64,000 nt of DNA from JASJBU01 sp039714735 (lineage in GTDB: Bacteria; Pseudomonadota; Gammaproteobacteria; Chromatiales; Chromatiaceae), in contig JBDLIT010000006.1 of NCBI GenBank assembly GCA_039714735.1, positions 1-64,000 of the forward strand. Reading direction: 5' to 3'. The notes below the pieces were generated by a model, which made no database searches, was not told where the DNA came from, and saw only the letters and a program-made list of their open reading frames with translations. How positions within the stretch are numbered: the stretch's first letter is position 1; every line of letters starts with the position of its first letter. Both the position numbers and the translations under genes were made by a program. Below are positions 8,564 through 17,805 of this stretch, piece by piece.

Positions 8564-10612
8564 CTACCTTGTGGTGCAGGCAACGAAACGGGACACCTGC
8601 CCTGCTGACAGGCTCACGCCATCGACCGAGAGGGTGTTGGCATAACTGTTGAACCGGGTCGGCAATTCTCGCCACAGCCCATTGGCCATCTGCCAGAGGC
8701 TGAGGCCCTGCCCTTCGTCGATACCTCCCAGTTCGTGCTGGACTGAACTCTGGTGCAGATAATCGAGGTCGAGATCAACACTCACCTTTTCCTGGGGGGT
8801 CTTGAGATCGAGAAACCAGCTGCGCCGGATACAATCGGTGGGACTGAATCCTGGGGGCAGCAGATCCGGTGTTTGCTCACCCACTACCTCCATGCGCACC
8901 CGGCTGGCTTGCGGCAGCATCGGGAAGTGGAGCAGGCCCAGGGGCCGACCCAGCCACGCATCGGTGGGCGCCACCCAGGACTCCCCGGCCGGAAGGTCCA
9001 CATTCACCGTCAGCGAAAGAGGCGCCTGCTGCGGAAACTCATCCAGTAACAGAGGGTAGCTGGAGCCTGCCATCCAGCGCGCTGTTCCAAAAGGGCTAGG
9101 CTCGATGAGCAGCTGTTTCAGATAGTGATAACGCATCAGGCCATACCAGCGTAGTGCGGCGGTATGCGTCTGCGCCGCGCTCGGTGGGTTAGAGCGGTAG
9201 CGCTCCCGCTGCATATCACTGGAGATGATTCGTCTGATCTGCGCGACCCGGGCAATAAACCGCTCCAGTGAGAACCAACCAAAGGCTTCCTCGGAAGAGC
9301 CGCCCCGCGCAAGTCCCAGCACATGGGCCATGCGCGCCCGGTAACGCTCCATCAGCACCGGGTTCTGCAGGCTCTTCTCCTTCAGCGCATGCTTCACGCC
9401 GAGGTCAGGGGGGCTGAGATAGTGGAAGTTGTCGTTCAGGATATTGCGTGGAAAGGCCAATACCGGATCGGCATTGCGGCCGAAGCTGAGGTCGTAGTCC
9501 CAGGGAACCACCGACCAGCGCCCACTCTCAGAAGCACGATGCAGGAAGTAGTTCTTGTTGTAGGTATCGCCATTGCTGGTGATGGCGTTCACCACCAGCC
9601 AGTTGATGACCGTATCCAGATTGAAATGGGCTTCCAGGTAACTGTCGAAGGCCTCCACGGGGGTCCGCGCCAGCTCCTCTACCAGGGACTTCAAGGGCGC
9701 ATAGCCCGGCTCCCGTGCAACGGCTGGAGAGAGATTGAACCAGCACTCTTGCAGACGCGGCAGGTTGCCGAGAGAGAGATCGCCGCAGAAATGCTTATCG
9801 TCAGGATGGAACAGCAGACCTCCTGCCCCCAGTCCATGCCGCTCAAAGGTCGCATCGGTGATCCAGTCGAACAGCAGGAACAGACCAATGTAGCGATTGT
9901 TGATGGAAAGACGCACATAGTCGACCTTTGCCGACGGCATGCCCAGAGCGCCGATCAGATCCCAGGCAAGCCATTCGCGCATGCTCGACGGATCGGTGGC
10001 CATTGCGTTGAGGGCGAACCTTTTCCTGCCCCGCCAGTCTCCGCCCCGTTCCAGTTTGACGAGCAGGGATTTCTTCAGAAAGTTGCGGGTGAAGCTACCC
10101 TTCACCTCCACCCGGCCGGGAATCGAGCGGTCATCCTCAGCAATATTCACGGCGAAGGAGGATCTGTCATGTGGCTCCTTGCGGAACAGGACCTCAGCAT
10201 CCAGTTTGTGCATGCTCAGATTCAGTTCATGGATGACCGGCACTTCCAACAGTCTGTCCCCGGCTGCAAATGCTGCAGGGGGCGCCAACATTGTCTGGGA
10301 GGATCTGGCTAACGTGACGGCTGCCCGGGTGACTGTCGCTGCCTTGGGCGCCCTCCTATGATTCAGACGTTGCCAGTTCTGGGCCGGGGCGTAGACCCAT
10401 CCCCTCACGCCGGTTGCCCCGCTAAGCACTCGCGCCCAGTCGCCGGACCAGGCCTCGACATCCACCCTGTGTCCCCGATGCAAAATGGCGGCCACCCTGG
10501 CATGACTGCCGGGCGCTTCACGCAGATTGGCGGCCCAGCTCTGGATCTGCAGGGACTGGGCCATCGACGAAGCCCAGCAGAGTAGAAGAACCAAGAATAT
10601 CCAGTAACGCAT
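8564..10612 (-). CDS. Secreted SH3-CotH kinase-like protein
   Basis: A 682-aa exported protein. It has a signal peptide (MRYWIFLVLLLCWASSMAQS), a bacterial SH3-like domain (about 20-85, including NLREAPGSHARVAAIL and GVRGWVY) and a CotH-type domain (about 145-480). The CotH part includes VKGSFTRNF, KKSLLVKLERG, ALNAMATDPSSMREWLAWDL and VVPWDYDLSFGR, the last being like the conserved Asp-containing region of CotH kinases. CotH proteins are known as atypical protein kinases that phosphorylate spore-coat or extracellular matrix proteins. It is the last gene of the exopolysaccharide operon, 31 bases after the barrel gene. Acting on a matrix or cell-surface protein is a reasonable inference; kinase activity is not shown. 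It converges on the ferritin-like gene. Confidence 0.82.
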   Translation of the reverse strand: MRYWIFLVLLLCWASSMAQSLQIQSWAANLREAPGSHARVAAILHRGHRVDVEAWSGDWARVLSGATGVRGWVYAPAQNWQRLNHRRAPKAATVTRAAVTLARSSQTMLAPPAAFAAGDRLLEVPVIHELNLSMHKLDAEVLFRKEPHDRSSFAVNIAEDDRSIPGRVEVKGSFTRNFLKKSLLVKLERGGDWRGRKRFALNAMATDPSSMREWLAWDLIGALGMPSAKVDYVRLSINNRYIGLFLLFDWITDATFERHGLGAGGLLFHPDDKHFCGDLSLGNLPRLQECWFNLSPAVAREPGYAPLKSLVEELARTPVEAFDSYLEAHFNLDTVINWLVVNAITSNGDTYNKNYFLHRASESGRWSVVPWDYDLSFGRNADPVLAFPRNILNDNFHYLSPPDLGVKHALKEKSLQNPVLMERYRARMAHVLGLARGGSSEEAFGWFSLERFIARVAQIRRIISSDMQRERYRSNPPSAAQTHTAALRWYGLMRYHYLKQLLIEPSPFGTARWMAGSSYPLLLDEFPQQAPLSLTVNVDLPAGESWVAPTDAWLGRPLGLLHFPMLPQASRVRMEVVGEQTPDLLPPGFSPTDCIRRSWFLDLKTPQEKVSVDLDLDYLHQSSVQHELGGIDEGQGLSLWQMANGLWRELPTRFNSYANTLSVDGVSLSAGQVSRFVACTTR

Positions 10613-10643
10613 TTTTCAACCTAGAGATAGCAGTTGGGCATGT

Positions 10644-11477
10644 TTAATCCCAGGACCTGTAAAATTCCAGTCGCAGAGTGGTGTCCTGACTGGTGCTCCG
10701 GCCCCACAGGGCCTGCTCCAGAGCCAGTCCCAGACTGGTATTACGGAACAGCTTGCGGGAGAACCTGGCGCCCAGAGAGAGTTTGTCATAATCGGTCGAC
10801 TTGCGGCTGCTGAAGTCATAGTCCGAGCCGGCTCCGTCCCTGGACAGGGAGTAGCGGCCACTGAGCCAGGTCTTGAAGCGCCACTGTTGGCTCAGGCGCC
10901 GCCGCCAGTTCAGATCACTCCACAACTCCTGTCCGCCACCACCCGACCAGAGCGTCGTACCTATCCCCCAGCCCCAGACTCCATGGGTGATGACGGTAAA
11001 GGGCTTTTCGTATGGATCGTCACGATAGGTGCGAAACAAACCCGCCTCGATACCAAACAGGCCGGAACCCGGTTTGCGCCGGTCCCGGGTATCGCCATTG
11101 ACCGGGAGGGTCACGGCCAGTTCCCAGGTGTAGCCATTGCGGAAGTGATCGACCCTGCCGCGCATCCCAAGTTTCAGATCAGGAATACCAGTGGAACTCT
11201 CAGAGCCACACTGGTTGCGTTCGAAGGAGGTCGCGGCAAACAGGGTCCGGTAGTAGGAGTAGCCGTATTCATAGTGCAGGGTTGTGCTCCAGTCACGGCT
11301 GGTGCAACTTTCCTGCTGAAGCTCACGCCGATCATCCCAATAACTGTTCGCCCGGGACAGGGAGAGACTGCCATACAGGGACTGCTCCCCCTCGGACAGC
11401 ATCCAGTCACCGGCCTGTAGACGCCAGGGCAGAAGCAGAAACAAAACCGTCAGAAACAGGCGGAAACTCATTGGCAT
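10644..11477 (-). CDS. Outer-membrane beta-barrel protein of the exopolysaccharide operon
   Basis: A 277-aa protein with a signal peptide (about residues 1-22, ending LQAGDW). The mature part alternates polar and aromatic residues in short strands (LYGSLSLSRANSYW, LHYEYGYSYYRTLFAA, LKLGMRGRV, FKTWLSGRYSLS, LSLGARFSRKLF, TTLRLEFYRSWD) and ends close to an aromatic residue, as in outer-membrane barrels. Two Cys (about 58 and 89) may pair. I do not recognise a named family. The start at 11477 overlaps the upstream lipoprotein gene by ten bases, so it belongs to the operon. A role as export pore or outer-membrane partner for the polysaccharide is an inference from position. Confidence 0.75.
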   Translation of the reverse strand: MPMSFRLFLTVLFLLLPWRLQAGDWMLSEGEQSLYGSLSLSRANSYWDDRRELQQESCTSRDWSTTLHYEYGYSYYRTLFAATSFERNQCGSESSTGIPDLKLGMRGRVDHFRNGYTWELAVTLPVNGDTRDRRKPGSGLFGIEAGLFRTYRDDPYEKPFTVITHGVWGWGIGTTLWSGGGGQELWSDLNWRRRLSQQWRFKTWLSGRYSLSRDGAGSDYDFSSRKSTDYDKLSLGARFSRKLFRNTSLGLALEQALWGRSTSQDTTLRLEFYRSWD

Positions 11478-12463
11478 CGCCCCGACCAGTGGCAGGCCAG
11501 CACCTGCTCAGCCGGTTTATTCTGCGGCGTGAAACCGTTATCCCCTGCGCCACCGGCAGCCGGGTCGCTGTACCAGGCCCAGATCAGCACACCATCCAAC
11601 CAGCTCACCGAGAGTGCGTCGAGCCACAGGTCGAGGACGTGCACCTGCACCTGCAGATCCACCTCCTGCTCCTCATGCGTAAGGTCCTGCCAGGCCCAGG
11701 GGCGCCGCGTCGCCCGACTGCGGGAGGCGATCCCGACCTCCGCCACCCACAGCGGCGCCGGCAGATCGCGGGCGGTTTTCCGTAGCGTCTTGAGGGTTGC
11801 GCGAATCTGTTCATCGGCCTGCCCTGAGTCCTCTCCCAGGGGCGGATAGAGGGTCACACCAGCGGCATCGATCTGCCTCCAGAAGGTGACCTCCCGCAGG
11901 CCTTCGATGCCGTGGGCAGCGTAACTAAGACGACCCTGGTAGACCTCGCGCAGGCGCTTGATCAGGCTCAGCCATTGAGGCTGTCGGATGGACTGCTTCA
12001 GCTCTGTGCCGATCACCAGCATCTCCACCCCCTCCTCCTGCGCCAGACGCGCCAGTTGCTCCAGATGGACGGTATAATTCGTAAACCAGTCATCCCAATC
12101 GGCAGGCGCTATCTCACCGGCCCAACTCCCCTGCACCAGAATCTGCGGCTTCAGCACAACCCGCATCTGCAGTGACTTTGCCTTGCGGATCACCCGGCGC
12201 AGGCCTTCTTCGCTCATGCCCCCGGCGGGCTCCATGCGCACCGAGTCGGTGGACGACTGTTGCAGGAACGGCACCAGGGCCAGGGTATTGGCGCCCAGCT
12301 CGTGCAAACGGCGGATCGATTCACCACTCGCCTCCTGCTCAAACAGTACGGTTCTGCTTTGCAGCAGATTGGCGCCCCGCATCCTATCGGTGTGGTTGCA
12401 GGCGGAGAGCATCAGCAGAGCCAAGACAGCCCCCAGCAGTCTGGTTCCCAGACCCACCTTCAC
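11468..12463 (-). CDS. GH113-like TIM-barrel glycoside hydrolase, lipoprotein
   Basis: A 331-aa lipoprotein with lipobox LSAC near residue 21, so it is likely anchored in the outer membrane. The rest resembles glycoside hydrolase family 113 / TIM-barrel-like domains: GANTLALVPFLQ, RVVLKPQIL, a DWDDWF stretch, LVIGTEL (a candidate acid/base Glu) and LWVAEVG (a candidate nucleophile Glu). GH113 members are known beta-mannanases, but substrate cannot be inferred here. Its ATG overlaps the stop of the upstream membrane-protein gene (ATGA). In exopolysaccharide operons such hydrolases usually trim or release the polymer during export. That role is inferred. Confidence 0.8.
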   Translation of the reverse strand: MKVGLGTRLLGAVLALLMLSACNHTDRMRGANLLQSRTVLFEQEASGESIRRLHELGANTLALVPFLQQSSTDSVRMEPAGGMSEEGLRRVIRKAKSLQMRVVLKPQILVQGSWAGEIAPADWDDWFTNYTVHLEQLARLAQEEGVEMLVIGTELKQSIRQPQWLSLIKRLREVYQGRLSYAAHGIEGLREVTFWRQIDAAGVTLYPPLGEDSGQADEQIRATLKTLRKTARDLPAPLWVAEVGIASRSRATRRPWAWQDLTHEEQEVDLQVQVHVLDLWLDALSVSWLDGVLIWAWYSDPAAGGAGDNGFTPQNKPAEQVLACHWSGRCQ

Positions 12464-13965
12464 TGCAGCACCCCATGCTGACGGTAGACATGCCAGTCCG
12501 AACTCCGGTAGACCAGGTTGTAACCCGGCATTCCATTGGCATACAAACCCGGATACTGCTGAGTAATCCCATCCATATAAGCCCGCCGGTGGGCCGGATT
12601 GATGACTACGACCTGAGCCACGGCCGGGTCTGCCCGCTGCAGCGCCAGCTTGAATGCCGGCATATAGGAGAGCACCAGACCCTGCGTATCTCCCCGGGCG
12701 GCAATGATGCGATAGCTTGCCCGCTCATCCATCAGAGTCGGCAAACGATTGGCGGCCAGAAACTGTCCCAGTCGGCGCTCATCCATGTAAGTTGCAGCAC
12801 TGCCCTGCCCGGTTACAGCCAGACGCCACTCCAGCATATCCGGGGAGGGATTCCAGAAGAACAACATACCGCCGAACAGATCTCCCAGCAGCAGGAAGAC
12901 GGCCGCCAGGGTCTTTTGCCGCAACCTGGCGCGAGGCAGGAGCAGCAAACCGACCATGGAACCAGCGTTGAGCAGAAACAGCATCTCCATGGGGTGTCCG
13001 AGAAAATAGCTGCTGCTGCCCACTCCCACGGCCAGCACCGGGACCAGGAAAAAGGTCAGCACCCCGCGCCGTAACCGGGGAGAACGCCAGACCACGGTGG
13101 CCTGCCAGACTATCCCCGGGAATGCGGCGACTGCCAACAACAGGGTTGCAAGCGTCGGCATCACCCAGCTACCGCCAAAATTGAGCAGCCAGTCACTCTG
13201 CCGGCTGTTCAGCAGCTCGCCCAGAAATGCGGAGTCAGAGACGTTGAGAAAGATCCTGGCATCGCCGTGGAATATCCAGTTGAGATAGAACCAGGAAGCG
13301 GCCGCCAGCGCCACCGGCAGGCTGATCACGAAGAACACGCTCAGCGGTGACTCCCGCAGCATGTTCGGCGGGGCTACCATGGGGATCAGGGGCAGAAAGG
13401 CCACGACCAGAAAAAAGGTCCGCTCATCGACAAAGAAATAGCCGGCCAGGGCGCTGGCCAGCATGATAATGGCGCGGGAATCCCGCTGCAGCAGGGTCCG
13501 CAGCACCGCGAAACAGAACAGATAGTACATCAACAGGCTCAGGGCCTTTTCGCTGCCATTGGTCACAGCCCAGAGAAACAGGGGATTCGCGGCGGCCAGA
13601 AAAATCAACAGCGCACGGGAGCGCAGGCCATAGCGCTTCAAGCGCAGATGGTAGTTCCAAACCGCCAGCAACAGGCCACCGCACAACACCGAGAGCAGAT
13701 AGGGGGCGGCCGGAGTCGCCAGCCCGGGCAGATAGTAGAACGGCGCGAGCAGATAGATCGGCACATGGGGATGCATCAGGCCGATATACTCCAGGTGGAT
13801 ATAGCTCGCATCCAGCACCGAGAGCAGCTTGGTCCAGCGCAGCAGGGCCGAATCATTCAGGTAATGGTGTTCGAGGAGCCACACGGTCAGCCCACCCAGC
13901 AGCAGGGTGGGCGCCAGGAATGCCCAGAAGCTGGCGGGGCTAATCTTTTGCGGATTCGAGATCAT
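12460..13965 (-). CDS. Polytopic membrane protein of the exopolysaccharide operon (GT-C-like layout)
   Basis: A 501-aa inner-membrane protein with roughly ten hydrophobic helices in the first 370 residues and a soluble C-terminal part (about 375-501) that ends in short strands (LVLSYMPAF, VAQVVVINPAHR, YNLVYRSSDWHVY). The layout of many helices followed by an external domain resembles GT-C glycosyltransferases and other membrane polysaccharide enzymes, yet I see no decisive motif, so function is open. It overlaps the upstream GT2 gene by 26 bases and the downstream lipoprotein gene by four, which shows tight coupling. It may modify or extend the polymer made by the GT2 synthase. Confidence 0.75.
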   Translation of the reverse strand: MISNPQKISPASFWAFLAPTLLLGGLTVWLLEHHYLNDSALLRWTKLLSVLDASYIHLEYIGLMHPHVPIYLLAPFYYLPGLATPAAPYLLSVLCGGLLLAVWNYHLRLKRYGLRSRALLIFLAAANPLFLWAVTNGSEKALSLLMYYLFCFAVLRTLLQRDSRAIIMLASALAGYFFVDERTFFLVVAFLPLIPMVAPPNMLRESPLSVFFVISLPVALAAASWFYLNWIFHGDARIFLNVSDSAFLGELLNSRQSDWLLNFGGSWVMPTLATLLLAVAAFPGIVWQATVVWRSPRLRRGVLTFFLVPVLAVGVGSSSYFLGHPMEMLFLLNAGSMVGLLLLPRARLRQKTLAAVFLLLGDLFGGMLFFWNPSPDMLEWRLAVTGQGSAATYMDERRLGQFLAANRLPTLMDERASYRIIAARGDTQGLVLSYMPAFKLALQRADPAVAQVVVINPAHRRAYMDGITQQYPGLYANGMPGYNLVYRSSDWHVYRQHGVLQ

Positions 13966-15808
13966 GGTGTTCGAAGCTGCTCAGGCCATGCTGGGTCTTT
14001 TCCCAGTAAAAGGGATTGTGAATCAGCTGCCACAAGGCCTTGTAGGCTGCAATGGACATCAGCACCCAGTAGAAGGGAACCGTGATCGCATAGGGGATCA
14101 GCCGGTAATAGCGACGCTTGAAGGCCCCCAGGGCCGAGACGTAGATAAAGAAGCCATTACCGAACAGTAGATTGAACAGGCTGATATAGAGCAGCGCCGG
14201 GGGAAAGATCACATCCAGCGCCTGGGTCTGGGTGATCAGCCAGACCAGATACATGCCGAACAGCCAGGGGGTCAACAGGGCATTGACCACCGTGCCACCG
14301 ATAAAGAACTGAAAGCCCCAGAAGCCCACCCGACCCACCGAACGGTAGAAGGCGGCGGGGCTGCGCATGTGCACCAGGTAGGTCTGCATATAACCCTTGA
14401 TCCAGCGCGAACGCTGGCGAATCCAGTTGCCGACATGGTTATTGGCCTCTTCGAAGGTGGTGGAGTTGACCACCCCGACTCTATAGCCCAACTGAGTGAT
14501 GCGCACCCCGAGATCCGCATCCTCGGTGACATTGAAGGGGTCCCAGGCATCAACCTCCCGCAGCACCTTCATCTGGAAGTGGTTGGAGGTGCCGCCTAGC
14601 GGAATGGGCACCCGCAAGGCTTCCAGGGCGGGCAGATAGAAATCGAACCAGAGGGAGTACTCCATGGTAAACATGCGGGTCAGCCAGTTTTCGTCCCTGT
14701 TGAAATAGTTGAGCCGCGCCTGAATGCAGGCAGTGTTGTTGGGAGAGTTGCGGAAGGCCGCCACCGCCCGTTTCAGCTGGTCCGCTTCCGGCTTGTCCTC
14801 TGCGTCGTAGATGGTTACCAATTCGCCCCGCGCAAAGTTCAGCGCATAGTTGCAGGCCTTGGGCTTGGTCTTCGGCAGGGAGTCCGGCACGCGGATGATC
14901 TCGAAGGTGCTCTCCAGACCCAGCGCCTTGGCCGATTCGATGGTCTCATCATCGTCCTCTTCGAGGATCAGCTTGATGTCGAGCTTCGACAGGGGGTAGT
15001 CCATGCGCCGCAGTGCGCTGCTCAGCACCGGCAGGGTATCCGGTTCCCGATACATGGGCACCAGGATAGTGTAGATTGGCAGTTCCTTGTCGTCCAAAGC
15101 CGCCACCATCTGCTCTGTGACCTTGACGTCGATCCGGTGGTCGCCACCCACCCAGACCAGCACCACCCGCAGGCCGAAATTGACGATCAGAAACAGACTG
15201 ACGAAGATATTGAGACCGATCAGGGTGGGGATCGGCCAGAGCGCCAGGCTGAGCATCAGCAGATAGCCGACCATGCTCATGCCGACCAGCTGGGGGAAGG
15301 TGAAGACTAGCCGCGCCGACCGCTCGGGCATGCGTTCGGCCAGCTCATAGACCGCCTGCTCGCTCAGGTATTCATCCTGGTTCTGCTGCAGCAGCCAGAT
15401 GATGTCGAATTTTGAGGTGACGACGAAATCCACCGCCTCCCCCCAGCGTTCCCGGGCGAAGTTTTCGACCTCCGGCCCAGGGTCCGCCGTAGCCAGCAGC
15501 ATACGCCCCTGCTCCTGCTTCCAGGGCAACACCAGCAGTTCCGTGTAGAAGGGGATCTCCTCCCGGCGGATTAGCTCCGGAACCGGCCGCTGATCAATCA
15601 GGTTAATGAAGGGACGGTCATAATGGTCGGCCAGCGCGGTATAGAAATCCAGCGCTCTGACCCAGCCCTTGGCCTGCACGATATCCCCGAGCCGCGAACC
15701 CCAGCTTTCCTGCAGGGCCAGCGCCTCCTGCAGCTGATCCTGGCTGAGCAGTCCCCGCTCGAGCAGGATCTCGCCGAGCTGCCTGCCGCTGTGGAATATG
15801 CCCGCCAA
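13940..15808 (-). CDS. MshEN-domain GT2 polysaccharide synthase (cellulose-synthase-like)
   Basis: A 622-aa processive glycosyltransferase. The N-terminus carries two copies of the MshEN c-di-GMP-binding type pattern: RQLGEILLERGLLSQDQL (9-26, ending at Gln33) and RLGDIVQAKGW (39-49). Two helices follow (about 175-220), then the GT2 domain with LEEDDDET, the DxD-like YDAED (Asp335-Asp338), TED (428-430) and QRSRW (465-469). Further helices follow at about 485-600. Cellulose synthases bind c-di-GMP through PilZ; here an MshEN domain would do the same job. Start is TTG 15808: it lies just after the BcsB-like stop with AAGGA nine bases upstream. It works with the BcsB-like protein to make and translocate a beta-glycan; the sugar is unknown. 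Confidence 0.88.
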   Translation of the reverse strand: MAGIFHSGRQLGEILLERGLLSQDQLQEALALQESWGSRLGDIVQAKGWVRALDFYTALADHYDRPFINLIDQRPVPELIRREEIPFYTELLVLPWKQEQGRMLLATADPGPEVENFARERWGEAVDFVVTSKFDIIWLLQQNQDEYLSEQAVYELAERMPERSARLVFTFPQLVGMSMVGYLLMLSLALWPIPTLIGLNIFVSLFLIVNFGLRVVLVWVGGDHRIDVKVTEQMVAALDDKELPIYTILVPMYREPDTLPVLSSALRRMDYPLSKLDIKLILEEDDDETIESAKALGLESTFEIIRVPDSLPKTKPKACNYALNFARGELVTIYDAEDKPEADQLKRAVAAFRNSPNNTACIQARLNYFNRDENWLTRMFTMEYSLWFDFYLPALEALRVPIPLGGTSNHFQMKVLREVDAWDPFNVTEDADLGVRITQLGYRVGVVNSTTFEEANNHVGNWIRQRSRWIKGYMQTYLVHMRSPAAFYRSVGRVGFWGFQFFIGGTVVNALLTPWLFGMYLVWLITQTQALDVIFPPALLYISLFNLLFGNGFFIYVSALGAFKRRYYRLIPYAITVPFYWVLMSIAAYKALWQLIHNPFYWEKTQHGLSSFEHHDLESAKD

Positions 15809-15810
15809 GA

Positions 15811-17805
15811 CTAGCTGTCCTTCTCCAGTTTTCTATGCTCGCGAGCCTTGCTGTAGAGGTGGGCCACCAGCAGGGTCAGCAGCAGCCAGCCCAGGGCAAG
15901 CAGCCAGAAGCGGTAACGGCCCAAATGATCGAACCAGGCTTGATATTCCGGGTAGTCGACCTGACTGACCTCCCGGTGAGCGGGATTGAGGGTCAGCAGC
16001 AACCCGCGTGAATCAGAGAAGGCCACCGAGTTGTTTTCCAGCTCCAGCGGTTTGTGCGCGGGGGCCGGAGCGCCATCTCTGGCCAGGATCCACAAGCCAT
16101 GGCTGTTGCCGACCTGCACCAGTTGCGAGATGGTCAGATGCGCTAACCGATCCACATCCAGCAGGGTCTCGCCCTTTCTATTCTGCACCCGGATGCGTCC
16201 CCGATCGAAACGCACCCCGGCATCCCGCACATCCAGTCCGGCCTCACCCAACACAATAAAGGGGCCAGCTGTGTCTACAGGTTCCCCAGGGATATAAAAA
16301 CGGATGCGTTCCGCCACCAGGGGATAGTCGTTGTGGCTGAGGAGGTTGGCCAGAAATACCAGGTTTGCCAATGCATCCGCGCCGTCCGGCCTGGGGACGA
16401 AGAGGTCGAAGCCGTTTGCAAACCAGGCATGCAGATCATGGAACTCCTGGGGTTTCTCGCGCTGTTTCGATACCACCAGGTAGCTGTTGCTGGTGAGCTG
16501 TACCGGATAGGCCGGCGGCTCAGTCTGGCAGTCCCCACTGATCAGATTGCGCTGCACCCTGAGCTGCAGGTCATTGTGTCCCGGTTTGTAGTCGTGAGAT
16601 GAAAGATAAGCCGTCAGCTGATGAGACAGGCCATCGTTCGGCAGGGTCGACACCTGCTGCAGTGTGCCGTTCAGGAAAACCTGCAGCATCAGCGGGATTT
16701 CAGTGTCGCTGGGGCTGGAAATCATCTCCAGATGCAGCACATCGGGGCGCAGATCCCCAGCCAGCACCGTCGGCGAGAGTGGCAGATGCCAGCTGGTGTT
16801 ATGGCTGACGTAGCGGGTCGACAGATCCAGTCCCAAGCGCTCGAGCGGAATCATGAGCCTGCCATCGCCGTCCACCCGGCCGCCCGGTGTACCTCTTACC
16901 AGCGCATCGTAGGCATCGCCCAAGACCACCTTCCGCCATGTGGGGGCGAACAGTTCCGTCGGCAGGCTGGCGAAGGGTTCGGAAAAGACCACGACCTGCC
17001 GATCCGGCAGCTTGAGCAGCCAGGCATCTTTAACCTGCGGCAGAGTGATGGATTCGACCCCGAAGGTTTCCCGCAGCTCCGGGCTGGCCAGATAGCGTTG
17101 CCGGATGGCGCTCTCCAGAGTCCGAGTATCGGCGACGATCAGCTCCCCGAACTCCGGCAAGCGGAGAAATTCGACTTGTTTTCCATCCTGCTGGAGACGG
17201 CGGGCCAATAGCAGGGCATTGGCAAAGGCCTCCTCGGTCAGGTTCCCCGGGAGCGAGATGCGGACTTGCTTGGGCAGCAGATCCCAGGCCTCCCGCAGAC
17301 TGTTGGCGCGCTGCTTGAGCGACATGCGTAATCCGCTCCCAGGCCGCAGGTGCAGGTAGTTGATCTTCAGCCGGTCATTCAGGCAGCGGTCCCCGTTCAT
17401 CAGCAGGGAAGCCTTCACTGCAACATTCAGGTATTCATAACGTTGAATCTCTGCCGGGCTCAAGGCAACCGTCAAGCGGCCCCGGGAGGCATCGCGTCCC
17501 AGATGTCTGGCAATCCTGGGGGCGCCATTGACATCCACCCGCAGCATGGAGCGTTCATCCAGTTGCGGCGAACTCTCGTAGTCGATGATCAGCTCTCCCG
17601 TACCGGAAACCGCGCTGCGCGGTACGGGAAAATGGAAAACCTGCTCATGATTCGACTGCAGACCTTCGAAAGTGTAGCCACTGGTAAAGCCCAGCTCCGC
17701 AAGAGAGGTTGAGGCAAGATCTGCCTCTGGCGCAATCAACTCAACATCCGCAACGGCGACCCCGGCAACGGCAAACAACAGCACAAGTATTATCATTCTT
17801 TTCAC
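15811..17805 (-). CDS. BcsB-like periplasmic subunit of polysaccharide synthase
   Basis: A 664-aa protein with a signal peptide (MKRMIILVLLFAVAGVAVA), a long periplasmic region of alternating carbohydrate-binding-like and flavodoxin-like segments, and a single C-terminal helix (about 634-655, FWLLALGWLLLTLLVAHL) followed by a basic tail. This is the BcsB architecture. Typical BcsB stretches include TFEGLQSNHEQVFHFPVP, NDRLKINYLHL and QVFLNGTLQQVSTLP. It is shorter than E. coli BcsB (about 780 aa). It is the first gene of the operon and the synthase starts right after its stop. The missing bcsC, bcsZ and PilZ-containing BcsA argue against a standard cellulose system. Confidence 0.85.
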   Translation of the reverse strand: MKRMIILVLLFAVAGVAVADVELIAPEADLASTSLAELGFTSGYTFEGLQSNHEQVFHFPVPRSAVSGTGELIIDYESSPQLDERSMLRVDVNGAPRIARHLGRDASRGRLTVALSPAEIQRYEYLNVAVKASLLMNGDRCLNDRLKINYLHLRPGSGLRMSLKQRANSLREAWDLLPKQVRISLPGNLTEEAFANALLLARRLQQDGKQVEFLRLPEFGELIVADTRTLESAIRQRYLASPELRETFGVESITLPQVKDAWLLKLPDRQVVVFSEPFASLPTELFAPTWRKVVLGDAYDALVRGTPGGRVDGDGRLMIPLERLGLDLSTRYVSHNTSWHLPLSPTVLAGDLRPDVLHLEMISSPSDTEIPLMLQVFLNGTLQQVSTLPNDGLSHQLTAYLSSHDYKPGHNDLQLRVQRNLISGDCQTEPPAYPVQLTSNSYLVVSKQREKPQEFHDLHAWFANGFDLFVPRPDGADALANLVFLANLLSHNDYPLVAERIRFYIPGEPVDTAGPFIVLGEAGLDVRDAGVRFDRGRIRVQNRKGETLLDVDRLAHLTISQLVQVGNSHGLWILARDGAPAPAHKPLELENNSVAFSDSRGLLLTLNPAHREVSQVDYPEYQAWFDHLGRYRFWLLALGWLLLTLLVAHLYSKAREHRKLEKDS

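Noticed and set aside
9323..10312. A 329-codon plus-strand frame opposite the CotH gene
   Set aside because: Antisense shadow in GC-rich DNA; the minus-strand frame has a signal peptide and domain motifs.
12172..13074. A 300-codon plus-strand frame opposite the membrane-protein and lipoprotein genes
   Set aside because: Composition is that of an antisense shadow; the minus-strand proteins have clear helices and a lipobox.
15811..17805. A standard bcs cellulose operon
   Set aside because: No bcsC, bcsZ, bcsQ or PilZ-containing BcsA is present, so only the BcsB-like and GT2 parts are shared.
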